The notes under the pieces were generated by a model. It was not told the DNA's origin. It was given only the letters and a program-made list of their open reading frames with translations, and made no database searches. 64,000 bases of DNA from Whalleya microplaca (Eukaryota > Ascomycota > Sordariomycetes > Xylariales > Xylariaceae), in NCBI GenBank assembly GCA_022497155.1, contig MU385740.1, positions 248,001 through 312,000 on the forward strand, written 5' to 3'. Position numbers and translations under genes: made by a program. Shown piece after piece: positions 33,905-42,952 of the stretch (position 1 is the first letter of the stretch; each line of letters begins with the position of its first letter).

Positions 33905-34150
33905 TTTAGTGATAACGCCATCTAATAATAACTACTGTAGTACTCATTGCCTACGCCTACCTCAACAATTTCTGTCTTCAGTATCTCGCCCTCGTGGAAA
34001 TAGGCCTATAGAATCATCCGGGTCTACATCCGGCCGCCGCCTGTACACATGTAAGAAGGCATCTGCCCGTTCAAACTTCCCGTTACACTAATCAAGCCAT
34101 GGTACGCCTCATTACTTTAACCCATATTAACAACCATTGCGCTGGATAAG
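33905..34150 (+). repeat. Dispersed repeat, longest copy
   Basis: The first half (33905-33990) matches 28478-28560 and the second half (34030-34145) matches 27117-27238, so the two shorter copies look like fragments of one longer element. It has no coding capacity and no clear terminal structure; divergence is high. Confidence 0.5.
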
Positions 34151-34442
34151 TGAACCTGCAGATACGAGAGCCTAGAACACATGGTCCGTGGTTTCATATG
34201 ATGGGCAGATATCACATGTCTTAAATATCTGTCGATTCCTTATTACTAGTTCATATGCTTTCCAAGAGCTCTTAACTTTATCCTACACCAATTATCATCA
34301 GCTCTTCATATCAAAATATATTCTTTTTATAGCAGTATTGAAGATAGTATATATGTTTCCGGCGCACGTAGTTTGCGGGTATTCAGCTGTCCGGATGGAG
34401 ACATGTTAGAAGACGTTTTATTTACATTGCTACCACAATTAT
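34151..34442. other. Gene-free spacer
   Basis: AT-rich DNA with no gene or clear repeat. Confidence 0.4.
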
Positions 34443-34780
34443 AGTGTAAAGGTCTAAAGCCTAAAGGGTCTCCAATAGCTTAGAAGATCCCTTTGAAGCA
34501 AAAGGATTCTCGGGTCAACTGTTGCTCCGAGCTCCATTTGCTTATGGCACTATAACTAATACCCCAAATTATCGCAGCTACAGTATATGCAATGATTATT
34601 TAGGTGCTGCAGTGATCACTCTAGTTGTCCAAGTAAAATCATATAAAGGTTTAAGATCTAAAGGATCTCTAATAGCTTAAATCCTTTTTAAGTAACGGGG
34701 CTCTTAGAGCCATTATTGCTCCGATATCCATTGGCCTAAGGCACTTTAACTAATACTCCTATTATCGTAACACCTACAGG
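34443..34780 (+). repeat. Diverged direct repeat, two copies about 198 bp apart
   Basis: Copy 1 (about 34443-34581) and copy 2 (about 34641-34780) share blocks in order: AAAGGT-TAA, CTAAAGG-TCTC, AATAGCTTA, GAGC/GAGCC-ATT, GTTGCTCCGA or ATTGCTCCGA, CCATT, GGCACT-TAACTAATAC and ATTATCG. Differences are mostly transitions. Copy 2 is directly followed by a MITE that is absent from copy 1. Confidence 0.6.
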
Positions 34781-35165
34781 GTTGTAATTCACTCCACCCG
34801 CTCCACTAGTGGCTTAAGTGGCGTAGGTGGCCCTTATCCCACGATAGAGCTGTATGGAGTGGACTTACGGGAGGTATATATAAAGTGGGTGGCCATAAAA
34901 TGGACGTAGATTAGCCATAAATATCAGGCGTATATCAGCTATAAGTAAAGCGTATAATACCAGCTATAGCTGTCAGATATATATCCTTTATAAAGATAGC
35001 TACTAATTTTACTAATAATTACTAACAGCAGACCTTCTATTCTATAGTTAGTTTATTTATATACCTACTTTTACTCACGAGAGCTTTAAGTGGACGTAAA
35101 TTAGTTAGTAGCAAGGTCAGATAAAGTAAAATGGAGTGGAGTGGATTATAACTTTAAACACCTAT
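34770..35165. mobile_element. MITE-like TIR element of about 380 bp
   Basis: The left end carries GTTGTAATTCACTCCAC and the right end GTGGAGTGGATTATAAC, imperfect inverted repeats of 17 bp with two mismatches. Near-identical 8-bp sequences flank the element, ACACCTAC at 34770-34777 and ACACCTAT at 35158-35165, suggesting a hAT-type target duplication that has since mutated. The interior is AT-rich and non-coding. The exact ends are uncertain by a few bases. Confidence 0.65.
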
Positions 35166-35711
35166 CGTAACAGGTATGAAAAAATAAGACTAATTAATAG
35201 ATAAATACACGATAGTATTAATATATATAATTAAGCCTTGAATCGATATTATAATAACCAATAATTAGCTAGCATATTACTAAACCATATAGCGCACACT
35301 AAGACCTAAAACCCATGTAACGGGGCATTAGTTTATCATATCTAGCATATTGGTATCTAATACTAGCTTCTTCTGCATAGATGTGGATCTTTTACTATAA
35401 CTACTATTAAATATGGGCGGGACTAAACATATAAGCATGTTGCCTTCTCCGGAAGGATATGTTCTGGACTAGGTACCTATTTCGACTCTATGGTGAAGGG
35501 ATAGTATCTAACCTAAGGGAATGAACTGGTAACCAGAGCAAGGGGTCTCCTGCCTTGGGTCGTGAGGCGCAACTATAGTCATTGCATCTTCTACCGTCCT
35601 CTTACAGGGGCCATAAGTCCCTGTTGGAACATATTCGAGAATCAAAATATCCTGCGACGTAGTTGTTAGTTACCCCTATTAATATGGAGTTCGGGTAAAT
35701 AACCGTTCCGA
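35166..35711. other. Gene-free AT-rich stretch
   Basis: No gene or defined repeat is seen between the MITE and the older reading frame that starts around 35.7 kb. Confidence 0.4.
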
Positions 35712-36668
35712 GTGTTCTATATTCAAATAGGACATCCTCACATATTGCGAGAAGATCACTTAGACAGATGCAACACTCAATTGACTAGTTACAATCACGG
35801 CAGCACTCAAATGACAATTACACATACAATAACTCTGGTAGAATCTGCTGGAAATTTCCCTGCAGTTTTGAAAGAGAGAGTAGCGACTACAAACCGTATA
35901 GCGAGACGACGATTAGGAAAGGACCCAAGCCAGATCGAGGCTGGCATATGCCATAGCATCAGACTGCGTGATCACAACTACGCTCTATATCAGGTTGCGA
36001 AACAACCTCTTATACAATAGTTCCTCTTTCTCGCCTTGTGCGATAATGATGTGAATAGGATCCGCTGGAAGGATATCCTCCTATCTCCTATTATTCCTTA
36101 TATGCTCCCTTGTCTTCATGTATCAGATAACAAAAGTCATTTCTGGAACCACCAGCGGCTACAAGTAGGAACAGAATATACTAATCATTATAATAACAGC
36201 AACGTCGACTGTTATACGGCTATTGGAGCCAAGATCTATTGGAAGTTATACGAGATGCAGGAATGCTATACGAATATATATATTAGGTGCTGTTAGATAT
36301 TATTCGATACTGTTAGAATATATGACTGCCTAACAAAAGGTATAATTACCAGACGGCGGCTATATCGGCAACAGACTAAATACGTACCAGGAATACGTAT
36401 TACGGCAGCAGGTCTATAAAAAACCTGTCGCCGAACCTTAGACTCAGATAGAAACTTAGAACTATAAGTACCTTTAGAGGGCCTAGAGAATTATTGCTGA
36501 ATTGATATATTCCAAGCCCTGAATTACAGCCCTTGTCATATCGACTGCGAAAGCCAAACAATTGGATCTACACAAGATATTGCAGCTAAGTCGGAAATTC
36601 AGAAACTAAAAAATAAAAAGGAAGCTAACCGGTCTATTGGAATAACGGCGTATATAGCTGCTACTTAG
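35712..36668 (+). pseudogene. Old reading frame broken by a TAG and split by a solo LTR
   Basis: One plus-strand frame is open from 35712 to 36020 (TAG at 36018-36020), stays in the same frame to 36209, is interrupted by the LTR at 36210-36540, and resumes in the same frame at 36546 once the LTR and one copy of its duplication are removed. It then ends at TAG 36666-36668. The joined C-terminal part is Lys-rich (SEIQKLKNKKEANRS), like the ends of some transposases, but no domain is diagnostic. A CAG-to-TAG change would account for the first stop. About 205 codons remain. There is no ATG at the left border, so the start is lost or lies in another exon. Confidence 0.45.
36205..36545 (+). mobile_element. 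Solo LTR, 331 bp, with 5-bp target duplication (mutated copy)
   Basis: The second copy of the LTR at 4094-4423, spanning 36210-36540 and flanked by TCGAC on both sides (36205-36209 and 36541-36545). Its ends read TGTTATACGG and CCTTGTCATA, that is, the CA end has become TA. Relative to the first copy most differences are C-to-T or G-to-A, for example GCACCCTCAG to GTACCTTTAG and TGCACGAG to TATACGAA. That pattern is the hallmark of repeat-induced point mutation. Confidence 0.9.
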
Positions 36669-37289
36669 AAGATCTTGTTGCTAAAAAGTTGCTCCCTTAA
36701 CCACGAAACTTCCTTTAAACTAGTGTCAGCGATGAAGTAGCATATCGAGATGTAGGTATCAAAGTAAGGAAGGCACAGGAAGAACTGCTCCAGTCTAATT
36801 CTTGTTTATCGATCTGCACGGTTTGTTGCTTGTAAAGTTAGTGGTTAATAAGTCTATGAGTTCTCCTGCCAGCAGCTGAGCAACTGTCGACAGGGGCCTT
36901 GGTACATAAAATAGAGTAGAGAAGCTAGCCACACGAGATGTAGTCGAGCCAGCATCATCTAAGGGTGAGTGACGACAGCGCGTAGAATTTCTGGGAAATG
37001 CTAGTCAGTCAATTGACAGTCACGCATGCCCTTATATATCCTCCCTTAGCCTTTATGTAGCATTTGATGAGATATTTTATCTCAGTCAAGCTCTTGGATA
37101 TCTTATGTCACGGTAGACCATATGGTGACCCCTGTGAAGTGTATGATTCATGATCTTTATCAGGATGGACAGTGCTGGAGGAAAGCTATCTATGGACGGA
37201 GTATCTGTCCTAAGCTGTCCTAAGCTGTCAGGGGCGTTCTTGACAACTTATGTAAGCGATGTCGGACGGGAATTCTCTGGCTATATTAA
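36669..37289. other. Gene-free stretch
   Basis: No supportable gene. A short direct repeat (CTGTCCTAAG, twice in tandem near 37207-37226) is the only feature noted. Confidence 0.4.
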
Positions 37290-37552
37290 ATTAGCGGTAA
37301 ATGATATAAAATATAATTAAAAATTAAAAATTCGGGGTTTAATTTAATTAAAAAGTTTATTTAATTTAATTTAAATGAAATATTAAATAAACATTAAATA
37401 AAAAATAAAAGTTTTTAAAAATATTTTTTTAAAAATAAATAAATCATTATAAAAACATTATTTTTAAAATTATAAATAATATTTAAAGTTATTATTATTA
37501 TTATATCTTTTTATTTTAAGTTTTACGTTAATTTATATAGTTGCTTTTTTTA
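37290..37552. other. Extremely AT-rich island
   Basis: About 260 bases consist almost only of A and T, in TTTAATTTAA and TAAATAAA-type runs, with very few C or G. The borders are sharp: GC-moderate DNA on the left and the start of the gene-dense, GC-rich block on the right. It could be heavily RIP-mutated repeat DNA, a replication-origin-like element or a boundary. No gene is present. Confidence 0.8.
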
Positions 37553-37585
37553 AGGTGGGATAGTGGCACCCTAACCTTTTACCAA

Positions 37586-37726
37586 CTACTGTAAATCAAT
37601 ATCACCAGCGGGTTTAAGGCCGGCTGGCGCATTCATCTCATCGAATTCCTCCCGTCCGCGGTCTTCTGAGGCCTCAAGCAGCTCGGCTTGCTTCCTTGCG
37701 AGCTCGGGCTGCTCAAGTTGATCCAT
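37586..37726 (-). CDS. Possible 46-residue ORF or remnant exon
   Basis: A minus-strand ATG at 37726 opens 46 codons that read as ordinary soluble protein: MDQLEQPELARKQAELLEAS, then E-D-R-G-R-E-E-F-D-E-M-N-A-P-A-G-L-K. It sits between the AT island and the chromodomain gene. It could be the last exon of an otherwise lost gene. The evidence is composition only. Confidence 0.2.
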   Translation of the reverse strand: MDQLEQPELARKQAELLEASEDRGREEFDEMNAPAGLKPAGDIDLQ

Positions 37727-38019
37727 TCAACCGTTGTGTCAATGCGACTGAAGCTCAGTGTCCCGTACTTGGAGCTCGTCAACATCGCGACCTCAACCTT
37801 GGAGTTACGGCCTCTCGTTCCGAATAGACGACACGACACCCAACCTGAAGCTGCAAATCAGATACGATCTTCCAGTAATTTGCTGAGACATTGATTGCGA
37901 GCTTGGGAGGAGGTTTGCGCCGTGCGCCTTGTACGTTAGCTACGGACCAGGCACATCAAGCTAGTCTAGCTGGGCGAGACGCGTTCGGCCTCAGCACCGC
38001 CGGCAAGCCCTACGCCGAA

Positions 38020-39945
38020 ATGGACCGAAAACAGATCCGAAAGTCTCGAATTGAGATACCTCTCTCTTCGAAGCCCCGTCCCTACAGACCCGGCGACGGT
38101 CCCGCGCTCGCCCCGATCAGGTTAGCCCTCGAGAACGACTCGAGCGCGTTTATACTCGACCGGCGCGTGCTTCCCGGTAAATCGGCCGATGGCGAGCTCA
38201 AGCTGCAGATGTACTACGTCGTGGGGTGGCCGGATCTTCCGGGCGCGCGCGTGTCCATCCTCGCGACGCAGATCTACGACTACGTCTCACCTCGGGTATT
38301 GGAGGATTACGAATACAATTGCTCGCTCGAGAATGATCGGCAGCAGGAGCTAAAGGAGGCAGCGGCAGAAAAGCGCAAGGCACAGATAGCGGCGGCGAAG
38401 GTGAAGGCGAAGGCGAAGGCGCCTGCTACATCTGCGGGCACCTCGGGGCCAGCTATACCACTGGTCCCTGGGCAGAGGAAGCGCGGCAGGCCCAGCAAAG
38501 CAGAAGTCCAAGCGCGGAAGTTGGCGCAGCAGGCCAGCTACAACAGCGACGAAGCGCATAACATTGAGATAGAGCTGCCGTCTACCAGGACTACGGGACC
38601 GTCGTTGTCAACGCCGCAGAAGAAGTATACTACGGAGCTCACCACTGATATGGAGGATCTCGACGAGGCTGACCCAGACGAAGCTATATACAGACAGCTT
38701 AATGGAGACGACACCGACGATATGGATGTAGATCCTTTAGCGGGGGATGGCAATATCACATACGAGTCTTTCATGCAACTGTTGCGCACTTCGGCTCCTA
38801 CGATGCAGTCGTTTGCGGAATCACATAGTCTGAACACAGACTCTACGGAGTACAAGCAAGCTAACGGCCGGCTCGCACTGAAATCATCAACTTCACATAT
38901 CCCAGTACCCCAAGTACTCAGGTCAAATAAGCAATTTCCACCGCCCAAGGACTTTGACGGGCGATCCTCCACTACTCCCATCCCAGTCCCCAAACCCATC
39001 GGATCAGACAAACCCTACCAGCCACCGCGGCCGTTCGACGGCAGACCCTCCACCAGCCACGTCCCCGTTCCTCCCGTTTTGAAATCAGACAAGATAACTC
39101 CAAGACCCAAACCCTTCGACGGCAAACACTCCACAACCCCTATCCCGGTGCCCACATGGCCGCGCCCGAAGGACCACGCACCGCACACCCCCGCCTCAGC
39201 GCCGCAACAACCTAAGAGCACACTGCAGCACTACGGCTTCACGCCGGCGGGCCGTAGTTCCGGCCGATTCTCCGAATCGTCTTCTTCAAAACCCGAACTA
39301 CCCGATCCCGAATCTCGATCCCGCAACAGCAGTAGAAAGCCAAAACCCCCACCCCCGCCCCCACAGTCTGAGGAAGACCAAGTCTGGGTCGTCAAGCGTC
39401 TGGAGGCCGACAAACTGGTGCACCTCGATGACGGCGGGCCGGCGCAGCGCTACTTCAGGGTCCGCTGGGAGGGCGACTGGCCGCCGGACCAGAACCCGAC
39501 TTGGGAGCCCGAGGGCAACATCGCGCCGCCGCTGGTAAGGAAGTACCTCAAGAAGAAGGCCGCTCGTGGCGGCAGGGGCTCCGGCGGCGGGGGGTTTGGT
39601 GCGTCTGGGAGCAACAGAACCCCCGGCGCGCCGATGGTGCTCAAGCGCAAGTACTCGAGCGTCGCGGAGGCGTTCGAGGGGGATGCGGGTGAGGCGGGGG
39701 TCGATCCGCTATCGCTTCTTAGCCCTCCGGCCCACGGCACAAACGCGGGCCCGAGCTCCTACGCAAATCAGCAGCAGCAAGAGGACGAGGAGGATGAAGA
39801 CGGGGAGGAACGCCTGCTCGTCACGGAGCAGCGCAGCGCGGGCTCGCCGCCGCTGCTGGCGTCCGAGGACTTCAACGCCGTGCTGAAGCGGGATCTGGAG
39901 CGCGTCTCGTCCTTCCTCGGCGGCGACGGGAGCCCCGGGTTCTAG
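38020..39945 (+). CDS. Chromodomain protein with internal Pro-rich repeats
   Basis: From the ATG at 38020 the gene encodes 641 residues in one exon; the frame is open another 43 codons upstream without an ATG, so an upstream exon is possible. An N-terminal chromo-like segment (K-L-Q-M-Y-Y-V-V-G-W-P-D-L) lies at about residues 60-100. A Lys/Ala-rich region and an AT-hook-like KRGRPSK follow. Four repeats of about 25 residues built on S-T-x-x-I-P-V-P and F-D-G-R/K lie at about residues 289-386. A classical chromodomain is near residues 455-515, with W-V-V-K-R-L, Y-F-R-V-R-W-E-G-D-W-P and N-P-T-W-E-P-E-G-N-I. The aromatic cage positions appear to be kept, suggesting binding to methylated histone tails. 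It is probably a nuclear chromatin reader; partners are unknown. Confidence 0.85.
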   Translation: MDRKQIRKSRIEIPLSSKPRPYRPGDGPALAPIRLALENDSSAFILDRRVLPGKSADGELKLQMYYVVGWPDLPGARVSILATQIYDYVSPRVLEDYEYNCSLENDRQQELKEAAAEKRKAQIAAAKVKAKAKAPATSAGTSGPAIPLVPGQRKRGRPSKAEVQARKLAQQASYNSDEAHNIEIELPSTRTTGPSLSTPQKKYTTELTTDMEDLDEADPDEAIYRQLNGDDTDDMDVDPLAGDGNITYESFMQLLRTSAPTMQSFAESHSLNTDSTEYKQANGRLALKSSTSHIPVPQVLRSNKQFPPPKDFDGRSSTTPIPVPKPIGSDKPYQPPRPFDGRPSTSHVPVPPVLKSDKITPRPKPFDGKHSTTPIPVPTWPRPKDHAPHTPASAPQQPKSTLQHYGFTPAGRSSGRFSESSSSKPELPDPESRSRNSSRKPKPPPPPPQSEEDQVWVVKRLEADKLVHLDDGGPAQRYFRVRWEGDWPPDQNPTWEPEGNIAPPLVRKYLKKKAARGGRGSGGGGFGASGSNRTPGAPMVLKRKYSSVAEAFEGDAGEAGVDPLSLLSPPAHGTNAGPSSYANQQQQEDEEDEDGEERLLVTEQRSAGSPPLLASEDFNAVLKRDLERVSSFLGGDGSPGF

Positions 39946-41090
39946 TACGGCTTTTAGCGGCCCTGGGTTTGGCTCGTTTGGTTGGGTGGTTTGTATGTTT
40001 ATTGGAGCCTGCCTGCCTGGGGTCGTGGAAGCTGTGGTGGTGAGTGATGAGATGAGTAGAGGGACGGATGGATGGATGGATGGGTGAGCTGGGTGGCGTG
40101 GGCTTGGTTGGGCTACGGCGCTGTCCATGGGTGTATAGATAGATAGACGAGCAGAGTTAACGAGTCTGCGGGTGGCATATTTACCTATTGATTGATGCCT
40201 CGGTAGTGGGTAGATAGATATGCACCAGTGGGCTTGGTGGATGAGGCGGTTCGTTGCTCGTGGGCCTTGAAGTATAATCGCATTCAGTATCCCGGATTCT
40301 AGGGTATTATATCTTACCATATGCGTGTACATGCTATTGCTTCCATTAGTTGCCGGTGGTCAGGGGCACAGTTCCTCGTAGGCGCGAGAGAAGTGGACAT
40401 CCATTGACTCTACAGCGTTTTTCAGATATGTACTTGAGATAGGGGCGGTAGACTCATCCCCGTCTGCTTATCTCGGTCTGAGTCTATGTATACTGTTCTC
40501 TTCATAGATAGTCTATCATTAAAATGGTAAAATGTATCACTCGAGAAGAAATGTTATATGTTTATTATATGTAATTTCATTCATTCAATCCTTTTAGTTC
40601 CTACTTCAACACCAGACCGAATCATGCGTGGGCTTATTTGTAGGCCACGCGCCGGAGGGGATTCATGGAAATCCTACATCGACCCATTAAAGGTTATTTG
40701 GGAACTTCTTTAAAGCTAATGAGATCTCGTTGGATGGTGAATAGATATGGACATTGGGCTCAAGACCGATTATCACATACTGAGAGGATATATGAGATCC
40801 CCTTATGTAACATAGCGCATGGGAAAGTAATGAGCCACCACAGGGGTAAAGGAAAGGAACGATCATATTACTACCTCGAAAATACCTGCGCAAATCCACC
40901 GAAGTACCCATTTACTAATAACAGCAAGCTTGCGGAACCGAAACCCTCCAGGCATAAAAGCAGGCAAGGGCACCATAGACAAGTATGCCCATATAACTCC
41001 GTGAAACTCCCTTGTTAAGAAGCATATGCGCCACGGAGGTCAAGACAAACCCCGCTACTAATCCCCGGCTCCATCTCCATACGCATACTA
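39946..41090. other. Intergenic region
   Basis: 3' region of the chromodomain gene, with short GATG and GATA simple repeats around 40063-40080 and 40135-40150, then AT-rich DNA. A 117-codon plus-strand frame at 40665-41018 has no domain and is judged not to be a gene. The region also contains the 3' end of the minus-strand gene starting at 42020. Confidence 0.4.
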
Positions 41091-42020
41091 CTACCAATCG
41101 CCGCGCGCCCATGCGGCCTGCTCCTCACGCAGCTTCACGATGCCGCTGTAGCGCTCGCGCACCTCGGACATGGGGATGGTGCGGAAGGTCCGCCGCTCCA
41201 TGATCGCGTTGACCTCGGACTGGCGCACGAAGCCGCCCTCGTCGCGGTCCAGGAGGGGGCGGAAGTCCGGGTCGTTCTGCGGCAGCGCGAATTTCGGCAC
41301 CAGGCGGTCTTTGGGCGGTTCCCATTGCTGCGGTGGCGCTATCTCGGGCTCGGGCTCGGGCTCCATTGGAAGAGGGAATGGCATTGGTGCAGGGAGGGCG
41401 GAGCTGGAGTCGTTGGTGGCTTCAGAACTGGGGCCGTCGATGAGGGCAGGGAAGGCGGAAGCGGAATCGGTCTGCTGCTCGTCTAGCAGGGAGACTAACA
41501 CAGAGGAGTCCTGAGATGTCGAAGGCGAAGGCGTGTTAGCAGCGGCAGCGGTGGTGGCGGTACCATCATCAGCTTGCATTCCCTCGATGTTAGGCAGCTT
41601 GTGGAAGTTCCGCGACCACTCCTCCGGGTCCCTCTTGTATCCCTCGTAGTCGTACTCCCGGAACATCTGGTCCTTGCTGAGGATGCGCCAGTGGCGGCAG
41701 TCGTCATTGCCGGCAAGGGCGCAGATGCTGCAGGACTTCGAGTGCGGGTTCTTGGTAGGCCGTTTGGGCAGGAGTTTGACTCCCGTCTGCTCGTCGAAGT
41801 CGAAGAGATCCGCGGAGTAGTTTGACGTATTGGTGGGATCCGTCTCGGTGGGAGTATTGAAGTCTATTAACAGCTCGGCAGTATCAGGGCAGGCGGCAGC
41901 AGCAGCAGCAGGAGCTGCTTGCTCTGTGGCTTCCATTGCTGTTTCCTGAAGACCTTGGCTTTGGTCTCTTGTCAAGTTGTGGAAGTCGCCTAGGCTGGGC
42001 TCTGTTGCCGACGGCATCAT
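41091..42020 (-). CDS. Unknown protein with a small Cys/His cluster
   Basis: A minus-strand gene of 309 residues in one exon, counted from the ATG at 42020; a second ATG follows directly. The frame is open upstream but has no ATG. The N-terminal part is Ala/Glu/Asp-rich with a poly-Ala tract. Around residues 97-113 lies K-S-C-S-I-C-A-L-A-G-N-D-D-C-R-H-W, a possible C-x2-C-x7-C-x-H metal site. It is followed by Y-D-Y-E-G-Y-K-R-D-P-E-E-W-S-R-N-F. After a Ser/Pro/Glu-rich linker, the C-terminus is well ordered: R-T-F-R-T-I-P-M-S-E-V-R-E-R-Y-S-G-I-V-K-L-R-E-E-Q-A-A-W-A-R-G-D-W. Folded ends around a disordered middle suggest a real, probably fungal-specific protein. No function can be given. Confidence 0.7.
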   Translation of the reverse strand: MMPSATEPSLGDFHNLTRDQSQGLQETAMEATEQAAPAAAAAACPDTAELLIDFNTPTETDPTNTSNYSADLFDFDEQTGVKLLPKRPTKNPHSKSCSICALAGNDDCRHWRILSKDQMFREYDYEGYKRDPEEWSRNFHKLPNIEGMQADDGTATTAAAANTPSPSTSQDSSVLVSLLDEQQTDSASAFPALIDGPSSEATNDSSSALPAPMPFPLPMEPEPEPEIAPPQQWEPPKDRLVPKFALPQNDPDFRPLLDRDEGGFVRQSEVNAIMERRTFRTIPMSEVRERYSGIVKLREEQAAWARGDW

Positions 42021-42952
42021 GTCCCGATCTCGGTCGCCTTGTAAGTCGAAATTGGTCTGGAGAGATATCAGAGTGGGAAACAAGGCTCCATCGATTAAGC
42101 TCGATAGCTCTCCAGCTTCTTGAGAAAGAATAATAAGTGTATAAATTTACTTACATAGCGTTTTAGATCATCTAGTTTCAAGTGACGTAATCGGATGTAT
42201 ACATGTACTTCGTAGATTCCTTTTACAGCGAATATGCAGGCAGCCGTGCCTTCTAGAGGGGCACCTTCACCTTTCCGTACGGCAGGAGCGTTACCATAGA
42301 CACAGACTTCACCCCGCAATATCATTTAAGGCAAAAGTACTTGAAAGAAAACCAAATGTAAGAAAAGGTTCATGTCTTGACAAAAGGAGAAGGCATGGAA
42401 TCTTGATAAGCATCTAAAATCGGTTATCGGCTAGTCATCGCAGACCCAAATACTAAGATGGTGATTATACCTAAGCATTCTTAATTCAGTGAAATCAAGT
42501 TTGATTCCTAACAGTGCTAGTAGCTTTCTCTATAGTAGCTCAAGTATAGTATTAGGACTCCTAAGTTCACCTTATAACGGTGTCCATTGGAGACAGGAAG
42601 GTTAGAAACCTTGTTGGGATTCACCACTCAATGTAGACAGCATAACGAGAGCGAAGCAATGTCGTATATACCTATCTATCATATAAGTAATAAAGTGCAC
42701 ATATGATGGAATTTGTATCATCTTCCAAGACATCCATGCCTGTCTCCGGTCATTCTAGAGTGGTTTTTGTGTTTGAAGTTTCAATCATCACCAAGAACCA
42801 TAATAGTATTCGGTCTAATTAGAAAGAGACATCGACAAACTTGATTTCTTTATCCTATAAGTACCAATGTAATACAGTTACTCTGACCATTCCGTAATTG
42901 GAATGCCAAGATATCCTTCTTTGTGATACGATCACATAAAGGAACTCTCAAT
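42021..42952. other. Divergent promoter region
   Basis: AT-rich DNA between the minus-strand gene starting at 42020 and the kinase gene starting at 42953, so it should hold both promoters. No specific motif was recognised and open frames are short. Confidence 0.4.

Noticed and set aside
39709..40332. 207-codon minus-strand frame at the end of the chromodomain gene
   Set aside because: It overlaps the C-terminus of a clear gene on the other strand and continues through simple repeats in the spacer.
40665..41018. 117-codon plus-strand frame between the chromodomain gene and the next gene
   Set aside because: No domain, AT-rich codons unlike neighbouring genes, and no supporting splice or promoter signal.
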